Part shown: positions 1 to 9,038 of the stretch, piece by piece
Layout: every line of letters begins with the position of its first letter
Numbering within the stretch: position 1 is the first letter of the stretch
NCBI GenBank assembly: GCA_021324885.1
Contig: JAJPIF010000022.1
Span: forward strand, 262,659 to 317,984
Direction of reading: 5' to 3'
DNA: 55,326 bases
Source of the DNA: Pseudomonadota bacterium
Lineage (GTDB): Bacteria; Desulfobacterota; Binatia; Binatales; Binataceae
Program-made: the position numbers and the translations under genes
Notes under the pieces: generated by a model
What the model was told of the DNA's origin: nothing
Seen by the model: only the letters and a program-made list of their open reading frames with translations
Database searches by the model: none

Positions 1-14
1 ATGGCCTGCATACT

Positions 15-2270
15 TTGGTCGAGATACCGATCGAAATCGAGCGATTGCTCGCGCGCGCTGCGGTCAAGGCGGCACGCCGCGAACTCACCGCCCTTGCCCG
101 GCAATATACCGGTTGCAAGGGATTCATCGGATTTCTGCTAAGCCCGGTCATAAATCCTCAAAGGTTGCGGATGATGGATGTCCGGCGCGTGCAGCGTTTA
201 CTGGCTGATCTGGTGCGTCACCTCAAACGTCATAGCTGCGGGGCGCTGGTGTCGGTGCGCCATCAGCCGTCCACGCGCGCTTTGGCAGGGTTGGAAGAAG
301 ATTTCCTGTACAGCACCGCGCCGGGATTGTCCGGTTACGAACTTAGTAATTATATCGTAAGTCTGCACAACATCGCCGAAGCCCGTCCGGTCGTCATCGA
401 GCTGGAAGCAGGATCAAGCGACCAGGACGAACGGGTTGGATGCGCTTTTGCCGCGGGTGCCGCGGGCGTGGTCGCTTCGTCATTCAAGGCTCCTCCGCGC
501 ACCGATGCGCTGGCGATGATCGCGCTTAAGCCCGACGAAGTCCTGCCCTTCGTCGCCCTTAATGGCAACTGCCCGCCGCAGTTGCGCAAGCCGCCGATGG
601 TGTCGGTAGTCATTTGCGCTTACAACGCCGAACGCACGATGGAGGCCTGCCTCAATTCGCTGTGCCAACTGGCGTACCCGAATTTCGAAGTCGTCGTCGT
701 CGACGACGGATCCAGCGACTCCACCGCCGAAATTGCGGCCAGATTCCCTCAATTCCGCCTGATACGCCAACCCAACAAAGGCCTGAGCACGGCGCGCAAC
801 GTCGGGATGCAGGCCGCCTTGGGTGAGATCATCGCCTATACCGACTCCGACTGTGTCGTCGACCCGCATTGGCTCACATTGATGGTGGCAGCGATGGCGG
901 CCAATGGGTTCGACGCCTGCGGCGGCCCCAATTATGCCCCGCACGAAGAAGGCCGCGTCGAGGCTTGCGTGGCAGCATCGCCTGGAGCACCCTGCCATGT
1001 CCTGACCGGCGAGGACCGGGCCGAGCATCTGGCGGGCTGCAACATGGTCTTCCGTAAGGCGGTCCTTCAGGCAATCGGCGGCTTTGACCCGCAATTCACC
1101 GCTGCGGGCGACGACGTCGATATCTGTTGGCGCGCACTGGACGCGGGCTTTGTGGTGGGCTTCTGCCCGTCGGCTTTCGTCTGGCATTTCCGCCGCAACA
1201 CCGTCAAGGCCTATTACAATCAGCAGCGCGGCTACGGCAGAGCCGAAGCAATGCTCTACTTCAAATACCCGGAGCGCTTTAATGCGCTGGGACAGGTGAT
1301 GTGGCGTGGGCGCATCCCGGGTCTGGCGCGGACCATACCCGGCGCGAGCAGGCTAATCGGATGGGTGAAGACCAGCCGCGGCTTTTTTCAAACCATTTAC
1401 GAACCCCCGATGGGTCTGCTCAGATTTCTGCCCCAGACGCTCGAATGGCAGGCCTTGTGGTCAGTAGTGCTGGTCTTCTCTCTAGCGGCCGGCTTTTCCT
1501 CCATTCCTGCTCTCCTGATGCTTGCCCTGGGGCCCCTCTGGGCGCTCTACTACGCTTGGAAAGCACCATTGGAGAAGACACACGACAGCTTTAGCTCGCG
1601 TCTGTTAGTGGCATTTCTCGCTTATACGGGACCGATGTTTCGCACTATTACGCGATATAAATTCCGCCTGGCCGGCGCTTTCGCGGCCAAGGGTGTGGAA
1701 ATGGCGCCGCGTCAGCGTCCGGTTGTTCAATTGCGGCAGCGGGCGCTCAAACTCGCATACTGGAGCGAGAGCGGTCTGCCTCGCGACAGCCTGCTCGATC
1801 GGCTGCTGAAGCGCTTTACGCGGTCCGCCATGCCGGTTCGAGTCGACAGCGGATGGAACGACTACGACCTGGAAATCCAGCCCGATTCGTGGACCCGGCT
1901 GCGCATCAAAACTGCGGATGAGGAGCATCGGGGCGGCAAACTCAAGACCGTGGTCCAGGTGCAGGTCAGGTTGAGCCTGCTGGGTAAGCTCGTGCTGGGA
2001 ATAAGCGCGATTACTGCGGCCTTCGCCACGTTGATGCGCTTGGCTCCTTCGGTTGATTTGGCGTTGGCGGGTTTGGCCTTGATTGTCGCTGCGCTGGTCC
2101 TCAACGAGATTATCGACGCGGGCCGCAAAGCGTATTGGGCGATCGAGCAGTGCGCCGCCGAACTGGGCCTGATCCCGCTCGGATTGCCGCGTGCCAGCGT
2201 GTTCCAACCAACCCGCTCTCCCGCGCCCGGCTCGGCCGACCTGATTGCGGAAAAGCCCCCTGAGTTGTAA
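15..2270 (+). CDS. Family 2 glycosyltransferase, membrane-anchored, with extra N-terminal domain
   Basis: A GT-A glycosyltransferase occupies about residues 195-430. It opens with SVVICAYNAE, has the nucleotide-binding run VVVVDDGSSDST and a metal-binding YTDSDC motif (Asp277-Asp279), and GDDVDICWR further on supplies the probable catalytic acidic residues. About 190 residues of unrecognised sequence precede it. Hydrophobic stretches near residues 480-520, 545-560 and 660-700 suggest C-terminal membrane anchoring, so it probably transfers sugars at the inner face of the membrane. The frame is open to the left edge and the first possible start is TTG at 15, so the gene may begin outside the window. 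It ends 34 bp before the stop of the convergent neighbour. Donor and acceptor are unknown. The family call is firm; the role is not. Confidence 0.85.
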   Translation: MVEIPIEIERLLARAAVKAARRELTALARQYTGCKGFIGFLLSPVINPQRLRMMDVRRVQRLLADLVRHLKRHSCGALVSVRHQPSTRALAGLEEDFLYSTAPGLSGYELSNYIVSLHNIAEARPVVIELEAGSSDQDERVGCAFAAGAAGVVASSFKAPPRTDALAMIALKPDEVLPFVALNGNCPPQLRKPPMVSVVICAYNAERTMEACLNSLCQLAYPNFEVVVVDDGSSDSTAEIAARFPQFRLIRQPNKGLSTARNVGMQAALGEIIAYTDSDCVVDPHWLTLMVAAMAANGFDACGGPNYAPHEEGRVEACVAASPGAPCHVLTGEDRAEHLAGCNMVFRKAVLQAIGGFDPQFTAAGDDVDICWRALDAGFVVGFCPSAFVWHFRRNTVKAYYNQQRGYGRAEAMLYFKYPERFNALGQVMWRGRIPGLARTIPGASRLIGWVKTSRGFFQTIYEPPMGLLRFLPQTLEWQALWSVVLVFSLAAGFSSIPALLMLALGPLWALYYAWKAPLEKTHDSFSSRLLVAFLAYTGPMFRTITRYKFRLAGAFAAKGVEMAPRQRPVVQLRQRALKLAYWSESGLPRDSLLDRLLKRFTRSAMPVRVDSGWNDYDLEIQPDSWTRLRIKTADEEHRGGKLKTVVQVQVRLSLLGKLVLGISAITAAFATLMRLAPSVDLALAGLALIVAALVLNEIIDAGRKAYWAIEQCAAELGLIPLGLPRASVFQPTRSPAPGSADLIAEKPPEL

Positions 2271-2304
2271 CCGGGCCTGACTGCTGAGCCGGCCGTGCGC
2301 CGAC

Positions 2305-2733
2305 TCACTTGACGCGCGCCGCGCAACCTCTGTGGACGCGCACTTGACGACGACCCCTGCGCCGCACCTTCGTTTGCATAACCTTGCGCGGCGCCTTCGT
2401 CCGCAGTCCCGGGTCCGGAGGCGACACGCCCGACCTGCCAACCGCCGCTTCTTCCCTCAACAGAAAATAGAAGAGGATGTTGGCCATGATCACTTTGGTC
2501 AGACCCGCCACCGAGAACAGCGCGATGACCAGCACCCACATCCCCCAGTCGTCATCGAACAGCTTCTCCTGCATCCCGAGGAGTAGGGTCCCAAGCGCAA
2601 TGACGACCACCGCGCCCATCGCGATCGAGGACCGCACCATCGACTTGCGCCAGAATTGCGCCTCCGCCAGTTCGGCGTTTGTGGGCCCCACAGGGTCCTT
2701 GCGCACGCGGCGAAAGCTTAGAATGGCCGCCAT
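2305..2733 (-). CDS. Small two-TM hypothetical membrane protein
   Basis: A 142-residue protein starting at the ATG at 2733, chosen because AGGA lies 4 bases upstream; an in-frame ATG at 2751 lacks such a site. Two hydrophobic segments are visible (SIAMGAVVVIALGTLLLG and WVLVIALFSVAGLTKVIMA), with a short acidic loop between them. The C-terminal 50 residues are strongly basic (KAPRKVMQTKVRRRGRRQ), so that tail is probably cytoplasmic. No family is recognised. It is convergent with the glycosyltransferase and lies downstream of the ferredoxin-fusion gene on the same strand, about 225 bp away, so operon membership is uncertain. Confidence 0.55.
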   Translation of the reverse strand: MAAILSFRRVRKDPVGPTNAELAEAQFWRKSMVRSSIAMGAVVVIALGTLLLGMQEKLFDDDWGMWVLVIALFSVAGLTKVIMANILFYFLLREEAAVGRSGVSPPDPGLRTKAPRKVMQTKVRRRGRRQVRVHRGCAARVK

Positions 2734-2958
2734 GGTTTCCTGCCCTACCATCGGTAAGCGCCTGCGGTCAAGGGGATCTTGCAATGCAGATGGCACGACA
2801 GCGTGGGATTGGGCATGCAAGGATGACCTCAACGAGCCCCAGTCAGCCCTATGAGATGATTTGGGACTTCATAACAGGTACGCCAAGGCCTACAAGCTGT
2901 TGGCTCTTGCTACCAGGACCGGGGTTGGTGCTTTGGCCCTGCGCAAGGGACAGCGAGA

Positions 2959-3978
<1,020 letters not shown>

Positions 3979-4097
3979 CTAATCCGCAATCTAGCAACCG
4001 GACCCGCCGCCAATCAAATCGGGCGCAGGCTCGCTTGAAATATGTCTTCGGCTATGCTGATGAGGGAAGCACGCGCTATCCGTAAAGGGACTAAGCA

Positions 4098-5273
4098 ATG
4101 GACTTGAACCTCAATGCGCAGGAAGAAGCCTTCCGCGACCGGGTGCGGGACTGGCTGGCACATAACCGCCCCGTCGCGCTGCATCAACGCGGCGTCGTGG
4201 ACGGCAAGACCTGGGTGCAGCGCGCCAAGGAATGGCAGCGCAAGTTGTATGAAGCCGGTTACCTTGCGCTGTCATGGCCAAAGGAATATGGCGGTCAGGC
4301 GCTTGATCCGATGCGCCAGGCGATCGTCAGCGAGGAACTGATGCGCGCCAATGTCCCCGGGGTGATTGGCAGCAATGCGATCTCGATGCTGGGTCCGACG
4401 CTGATCACCTGGGGCACCGAGGAGCAAAAGCGGCGCTATCTGCCCAAAATCCTGACCGCCGAGGAAATCTGGTGCCAGGGCTATTCGGAGCCCGGCGCCG
4501 GTTCCGACCTTGCTTCGTTGCGCACCCGCGCAGAACTTGACGGCGATGAATTCGTGGTCAACGGCCAGAAGGTATGGACGTCAGGCGCGCACATCGCCGA
4601 CATGATGTTCGGTCTGGTTCGTACCAATCCGGACGCGCCCAAGCATAAGGGCATTTCCTATCTTCTGATCGATATGAAAAGCCCGGGCATCACCGTGCGC
4701 CCGCTGGTGCAGATGAACGGCGAGGCGGACTTTTGCGAGGTCTTTTTTGACAACGTCCGCGTGCCGCGCGCCAATCTGGTCGGCGAACTTAACGAAGGAT
4801 GGAAGGTCGCCAATACCACGATGGTGCATGAGCGCAACTGGTTGGGCTCCAGTCCGCAGCGCCTGTTCGATAAGCTGATGGAACGGGCGCGTGATCTGCG
4901 CCGCGGCGGCATTGCGCTGACCTCCCATCAGCTTTACCGCCATCGTCTGGCCGAAATGCAAATCGACGTTGAGGCGATGCGGCTGCATTCTCTGCGGCTG
5001 CTTTCCAACGCGATCCACAAACGTCCAGGCGGGGTCGAGAACATGGTGGCCAAGCTGGTTGGCACCGAACTGCACCATCGGATGGCGCTGACCGCGATGG
5101 AAATGCTGGGGGATTACGGTACGCTGGGGCGCGGCGAACCGAGCGCGCTGGACCGCGGCGTCTGGTCCGCGACGTGGTTCGGGTCGATCGCCCGGATGTT
5201 CGGTGGGGGCACTTCGGAGATTCAGAAAAACGTGATCGCCGAGCGCGGTCTTGGAATGCCCAGAAGCAGGTAA
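4098..5273 (+). CDS. Acyl-CoA dehydrogenase (probable catalytic subunit)
   Basis: A 391-residue FAD-dependent acyl-CoA dehydrogenase, the usual family length. The FAD-binding signature GYSEPGAGSD is at residues 128-137 and KVWTSGA at 158-164; the C-terminal GGTSEIQKN contacts FAD across the subunit. The MCAD-type catalytic glutamate before the EGT motif is absent (here FGGGTSE). Instead Glu245 in VHERNW lies where isovaleryl-CoA dehydrogenase keeps its base, so this subunit probably carries out the alpha,beta-oxidation. It sits 44 bp upstream of a second, smaller ACAD, a layout typical of heterotetrameric ACADs acting on bulky CoA thioesters such as steroid side chains. Substrate unknown. Confidence 0.92.
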   Translation: MDLNLNAQEEAFRDRVRDWLAHNRPVALHQRGVVDGKTWVQRAKEWQRKLYEAGYLALSWPKEYGGQALDPMRQAIVSEELMRANVPGVIGSNAISMLGPTLITWGTEEQKRRYLPKILTAEEIWCQGYSEPGAGSDLASLRTRAELDGDEFVVNGQKVWTSGAHIADMMFGLVRTNPDAPKHKGISYLLIDMKSPGITVRPLVQMNGEADFCEVFFDNVRVPRANLVGELNEGWKVANTTMVHERNWLGSSPQRLFDKLMERARDLRRGGIALTSHQLYRHRLAEMQIDVEAMRLHSLRLLSNAIHKRPGGVENMVAKLVGTELHHRMALTAMEMLGDYGTLGRGEPSALDRGVWSATWFGSIARMFGGGTSEIQKNVIAERGLGMPRSR

Positions 5274-5317
5274 AATCGCCAACAACGACGGCGCAGCACA
5301 GCGCGAGGGTCAATTAA

Positions 5318-6439
5318 ATGGATTTCGGCTTGAGCGAAGAACAAGAGCAACTCAAAGCGGGCGCGCGGGACTTCCTGAGCAACGAATGCCCGTCATCGGT
5401 GGTGCGCAAGGTGATGGCCGAAGAAAGCGGCTTGGCGCCCGACCTGTATAAAAAAATCGCCGAACTTGGCTGGACCGGAATGATCATCCCTGAAGAGTTC
5501 GGGGGGCTCGGTCTGGGCATGCTCGATTTGGCAATTCTGCTCGAAGAGTGCGGCTACGCGGCAATGCCCGGACCCTTCCCGTTTTCCTCCGGAATTGCGG
5601 CCAGCGCCCTTAAACTGGGAGGATCGCCCGATCAATGCCGGCGCTGGCTGCCCGAACTGGCATCCGGGCGGCTGACCGGCACCGTGGCGATCGTGGAGGA
5701 GGCTGACAGCCTCGATCCCGCCGACATCGCCCTAAGCGCCGTGCGCGAAGGCAATGGTTTTGTCCTCAATGGCACCAAGATGTTCGTGCCTTACGCTCAT
5801 GCCGCTGACTTCATCGTAGTTGCCGCGCGCAGCACCCCTGGTCCTGAAGGGCTTGACTTTTTCATTGTGGAAGGCGGAGCCAACGGTCTCAGCGCCAGGA
5901 TTTTGCGCAACGTCGATCAGACCCGCCGCGTGTGCGAAGTCAAGTTTGACGGCGTCAAGGTGCCGCAGGAGGCGCGTCTGGCGAAAAGCGCGGGGCTGCT
6001 CGACAAATTGATCGATGCGGGCGCGGTGGTGATGGCGGCGGATTGCCTGGGCGGTTCCGAACGCGCCTTGGAAATGGCGGTTGAGTACTCCAAGGTCCGC
6101 GAGCAGTTCGGGCGTCCGATCGGTTCATTCCAGGCCCTGCAACATCTGGCGGCCGAACTGATCGCGGCGATCGAACCCGCGCGTTCGTTGCTGTGGTATG
6201 CGGCCTATGCGCAGGATGCGGGTTTGGAGGACGTCTCGCGCGCGGCCTCGATGGCCAAGGCGCGGCTGTCGGCGGTGTACAGCCGCACCGCGGATCAATC
6301 GGTGCTGATGCATGGCGGGATCGGCTTCACCTGGGAACATGACATCCATCTGTGGTTCAAGCGCGCCCGCTTTGATGATCCATTCTTCGGCGATCCGGTA
6401 TTCCATCGCGAGCGCGTCGCCACGCTCAGCGGCTACTGA
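5318..6439 (+). CDS. Acyl-CoA dehydrogenase (probable non-catalytic partner subunit)
   Basis: A 373-residue ACAD with GAGG about 9 bases before the ATG. It keeps the family signature REQFGRPIGSFQ (261-272) and HGGIGFTWEHD (332-342). The region aligned with the isovaleryl-type base reads LIDAGAVVMA (231-240), without glutamate, and the end (FFGDPVFHRER) lacks the MCAD-type Glu. I therefore infer a structural or CoA-binding partner of the upstream ACAD, as in FadE/ChsE-type alpha2beta2 enzymes. It ends before a convergent ClC-family gene. The ACAD family call is secure; the inactive-subunit reading is by-eye alignment. Confidence 0.92.
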   Translation: MDFGLSEEQEQLKAGARDFLSNECPSSVVRKVMAEESGLAPDLYKKIAELGWTGMIIPEEFGGLGLGMLDLAILLEECGYAAMPGPFPFSSGIAASALKLGGSPDQCRRWLPELASGRLTGTVAIVEEADSLDPADIALSAVREGNGFVLNGTKMFVPYAHAADFIVVAARSTPGPEGLDFFIVEGGANGLSARILRNVDQTRRVCEVKFDGVKVPQEARLAKSAGLLDKLIDAGAVVMAADCLGGSERALEMAVEYSKVREQFGRPIGSFQALQHLAAELIAAIEPARSLLWYAAYAQDAGLEDVSRAASMAKARLSAVYSRTADQSVLMHGGIGFTWEHDIHLWFKRARFDDPFFGDPVFHRERVATLSGY

Positions 6440-6492
6440 AGCTCCCATCGAGTATGGGTAATGGCCGAGCCGCCTCAGCGTGTGGCAGACCG

Positions 6493-8250
6493 CTAATGGT
6501 GCGGGCGGCTGGCGGGTTCCAGCGCCTGCAACACGTCGGATGAAGTCACGACGCCGACCGGCGTATGGTCGGGACCCGTGACGAGCAACAAACGATCACG
6601 CCGCTGGCGCAGCAGCAATCGCACCGCTTCACCCAAATCGGCATATTCCGGAATTTCGGCGATTTCCGGATGCGCCGCGTCTCCCACCCGCGTCTTTGCC
6701 CATTGCTCGGGCGGCAGTTGGCTTATTTCCCACAGCGAGATGACGCCAGTAGCCTGCTTGTCCTTGAACACCGGGTAAACCTGATGGTGATAGGTCTTCG
6801 CCACGTTGTCGAAAAATTCCTTGATTGTCGCGTTGGCCTGGACGCCGACAATCCGGGTTTGCATGATCTCGCGAACCTTGATGCCGGTGGGGCCGCTGAG
6901 TTTGGCTACTTCATGCAAGCGCTGGTCGGCCGAGACCGAAGCTTCGCCCGAGACTCCATAGGCGATGGCCGAACCGATCAGGGTGGGGATCAGAAAGGAT
7001 AGACCGCCGGTGGTCTCGGCAACGAACATGACCGCGGCCAGAGGGGTTTTGTAAGCTGCGGCGATAAACGAGGCCATCCCGACGGCGGCGTAGAGGTCCA
7101 CCCCGTTGACATGCACCAGCGACTGGCCGAACACCTTTCCAATCGAGCCGCCCATCAGCAGCAGCGGCACGAACATCGCGCTGACCCCGCCCACGCCCAG
7201 GCTGAAGAGCGTGGCCGCCGCCTTGAGCAGGCCGAACAGCAGCAGACACTGAGCCGGATGCGAGTTCGCCAGGATGTCCTTGACCGCTTCGTAATTGGGT
7301 CCCAGCGGCATCAGCGCAACACCTGGATAGGTCTGCACGAAAAGCAGGCCGCACAGCCCGGTCAGGAAACCTCCGGCCACCATCTTCCAGGTATGCGCAA
7401 CCGGCAGTCTGACCATGAAGCGGCGAAAGCGCCGGAAGATCATGGCGAACAACAGCGCCGCTATTCCGCAAACCACGCCCAGCAGCGCCGACCACAGCAG
7501 GTCGCGAGCGGAAAACGACCGCGAACCGATAAATCCAAACAGCGGTTCCGAGCCGAGCAAGGCCACCAGCGTGGCGTATGACACCACCGAAGCGATCAGC
7601 GAGGGCAGCAGCGCTTCGTGCGCGAGGTCGTCGCGATAGGGCATCTCCAACGCGAAGATCAGGCCGGTCAAGGGGGCGCGGAACACCGCCGCCATCCCCG
7701 CCGCCGCGCCGCTGATCAGCATCACGCGGCGGTCGGCCTGGGTCAGCTTGAAGCCTTTGATTCGGCCCCAAAGCCACGACCCGATGCCGCCGCCACCGTA
7801 AATACTGGGGCCTTCCAGGGCCGCGCTGCCGCCAAACCCGACGGTCGCCGCGGCCGCCAGTAGCTTGAACCAAAACGGCCGCAGATCTATGTCCCCCTGA
7901 TGCTCATGGTAGGACGCGATGATTTCCTCGGTGGAGTGTTGGTTCGGGTCGGGTGTCAAATACTGCATGATCAGCCCCGCGATCAGAAATCCCAGCGTTG
8001 TCAGCGGGACGATCAGCAGGTGATGGCGATAGTAAAGCGATAGCAGAAAAGCCCACTGGATATGGAGTATCAAAACTACCACGCCGGTGATCAAAAGCCC
8101 GGTTATCGCGCCGATCACCGGGGCGAGCAGCAGCCATTTGTGAGTATCGCGCGAGTAGATTGCCGTAAAATCCGAGTGAACGACTGCGATGTATTTGTGG
8201 TAGAAGGGAACTGACATGCTCATGGCGGCATCACTGTGCGAATCAAGCAT
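6493..8250 (-). CDS. ClC-family anion channel/antiporter with C-terminal CBS pair
   Basis: A 585-residue integral membrane protein. The ClC core (roughly residues 35-440) has the gating-glutamate motif AALEGPS, with Glu146 retained, which favours proton-coupled antiport over a pure channel. Later come the characteristic AAAGMAAVFRAPLTG and SAMFVPLLLMGG segments. The classical GSGIP filter is replaced by DPNQHSTEEI, as in a divergent ClC branch. Residues about 460-580 form two CBS domains (VREIMQTRIVGV..., VGDAAHPEIAEI...) that usually sense adenosine nucleotides. The start could be 8250 or the in-frame ATGs at 8223 and 8217; none has a strong ribosome site. I found no fluoride riboswitch upstream. 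Confidence 0.9.
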   Translation of the reverse strand: MLDSHSDAAMSMSVPFYHKYIAVVHSDFTAIYSRDTHKWLLLAPVIGAITGLLITGVVVLILHIQWAFLLSLYYRHHLLIVPLTTLGFLIAGLIMQYLTPDPNQHSTEEIIASYHEHQGDIDLRPFWFKLLAAAATVGFGGSAALEGPSIYGGGGIGSWLWGRIKGFKLTQADRRVMLISGAAAGMAAVFRAPLTGLIFALEMPYRDDLAHEALLPSLIASVVSYATLVALLGSEPLFGFIGSRSFSARDLLWSALLGVVCGIAALLFAMIFRRFRRFMVRLPVAHTWKMVAGGFLTGLCGLLFVQTYPGVALMPLGPNYEAVKDILANSHPAQCLLLFGLLKAAATLFSLGVGGVSAMFVPLLLMGGSIGKVFGQSLVHVNGVDLYAAVGMASFIAAAYKTPLAAVMFVAETTGGLSFLIPTLIGSAIAYGVSGEASVSADQRLHEVAKLSGPTGIKVREIMQTRIVGVQANATIKEFFDNVAKTYHHQVYPVFKDKQATGVISLWEISQLPPEQWAKTRVGDAAHPEIAEIPEYADLGEAVRLLLRQRRDRLLLVTGPDHTPVGVVTSSDVLQALEPASRPHH

Positions 8251-8451
8251 GTTGCGGGCAAACCTCCAAAGCCCAACCTATATCCGCGCAACAAATTCAA
8301 GCCAACCGTTACTGTCCGCTGGACTGACACAGAGCTGGATGGCGCTCCAGCCCGGCGGGGAAAGCGCCAAGTCCACAAAAAGACATTGCCGCCCGGTAGT
8401 GAGTGTCCGGGCCGAATTGATCGCGAATTGAGCCGGCGCAGTTTCGTGCTC

Positions 8452-9006
8452 CTATTCGGATCGCTTTTGGGGCGGGCGCATCGCATAGATGCGGCTGAGC
8501 TTGATTGCCAGCTCGACCACCCGGCGTGGCTTGCCGCTGCGGCCGGCGCGCGCCGGCCGCAGGCTGCCGGGAACTTCACTGGCGCGTCCGTACAGGATCG
8601 CCGCCGCCCCGTCATCGCGCCAGGTCGTTATAGCGACGCGCGGATTGTGCGCCAGATCCGCGCGTCGCACGGCATCTTCGTATACCACCATCCGCAACGT
8701 CGTCAGATCGGAGTTCGGGTCGACGCTGTCGTGGCCGGGCCCGAAGCCGAACTTCGCGCCTCCCAACTGCGCGTGAACGGGAGCGACATGAGGCTGCCCA
8801 TTAGCCCCGACCGTACACATCGCGACCAGCCTGATGCTGCGCCAGAATTCGACGAATTCCGCGGCCGACATCTGCCGTCCGGCAAACGCCACCGAATCGG
8901 CGACTGACTCGGTCGCGCTCGCGGTGCTGCGATCCATAAGCGCCTGCAGCCTTGCCAATTCTGAGCCGCGGGCTTGAGAGGCGTCTTGTTGTTTCCCGTC
9001 AGGCAT
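8452..9006 (-). CDS. PPOX-fold (split beta-barrel) flavin/F420-binding protein
   Basis: A 184-residue protein with AAAGGT 8 bases before the ATG. Residues 45-165 resemble the pyridoxamine 5'-phosphate oxidase-like split barrel: VAMCTVGANGQPHVAPVHAQ is the typical first strand pair, followed by RRADLAHNPRVAITTW and a GRASEV strand. Such proteins bind FMN or F420 and reduce small substrates or bind heme-type ligands. It follows lhr on the same strand with a 32 bp gap and may be co-transcribed. The several LLM enzymes in the window could share the same deazaflavin, but no F420 biosynthesis gene is present here, so cofactor identity is open. Confidence 0.75.
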   Translation of the reverse strand: MPDGKQQDASQARGSELARLQALMDRSTASATESVADSVAFAGRQMSAAEFVEFWRSIRLVAMCTVGANGQPHVAPVHAQLGGAKFGFGPGHDSVDPNSDLTTLRMVVYEDAVRRADLAHNPRVAITTWRDDGAAAILYGRASEVPGSLRPARAGRSGKPRRVVELAIKLSRIYAMRPPQKRSE

Positions 9007-9038
9007 TCTGAATACCTTTCTGACCGCCGATCCGATCG

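Noticed and set aside
8251-8451. Fluoride riboswitch before the ClC gene
   Set aside because: The leader was read on the minus strand and lacks the conserved fluoride-aptamer core.
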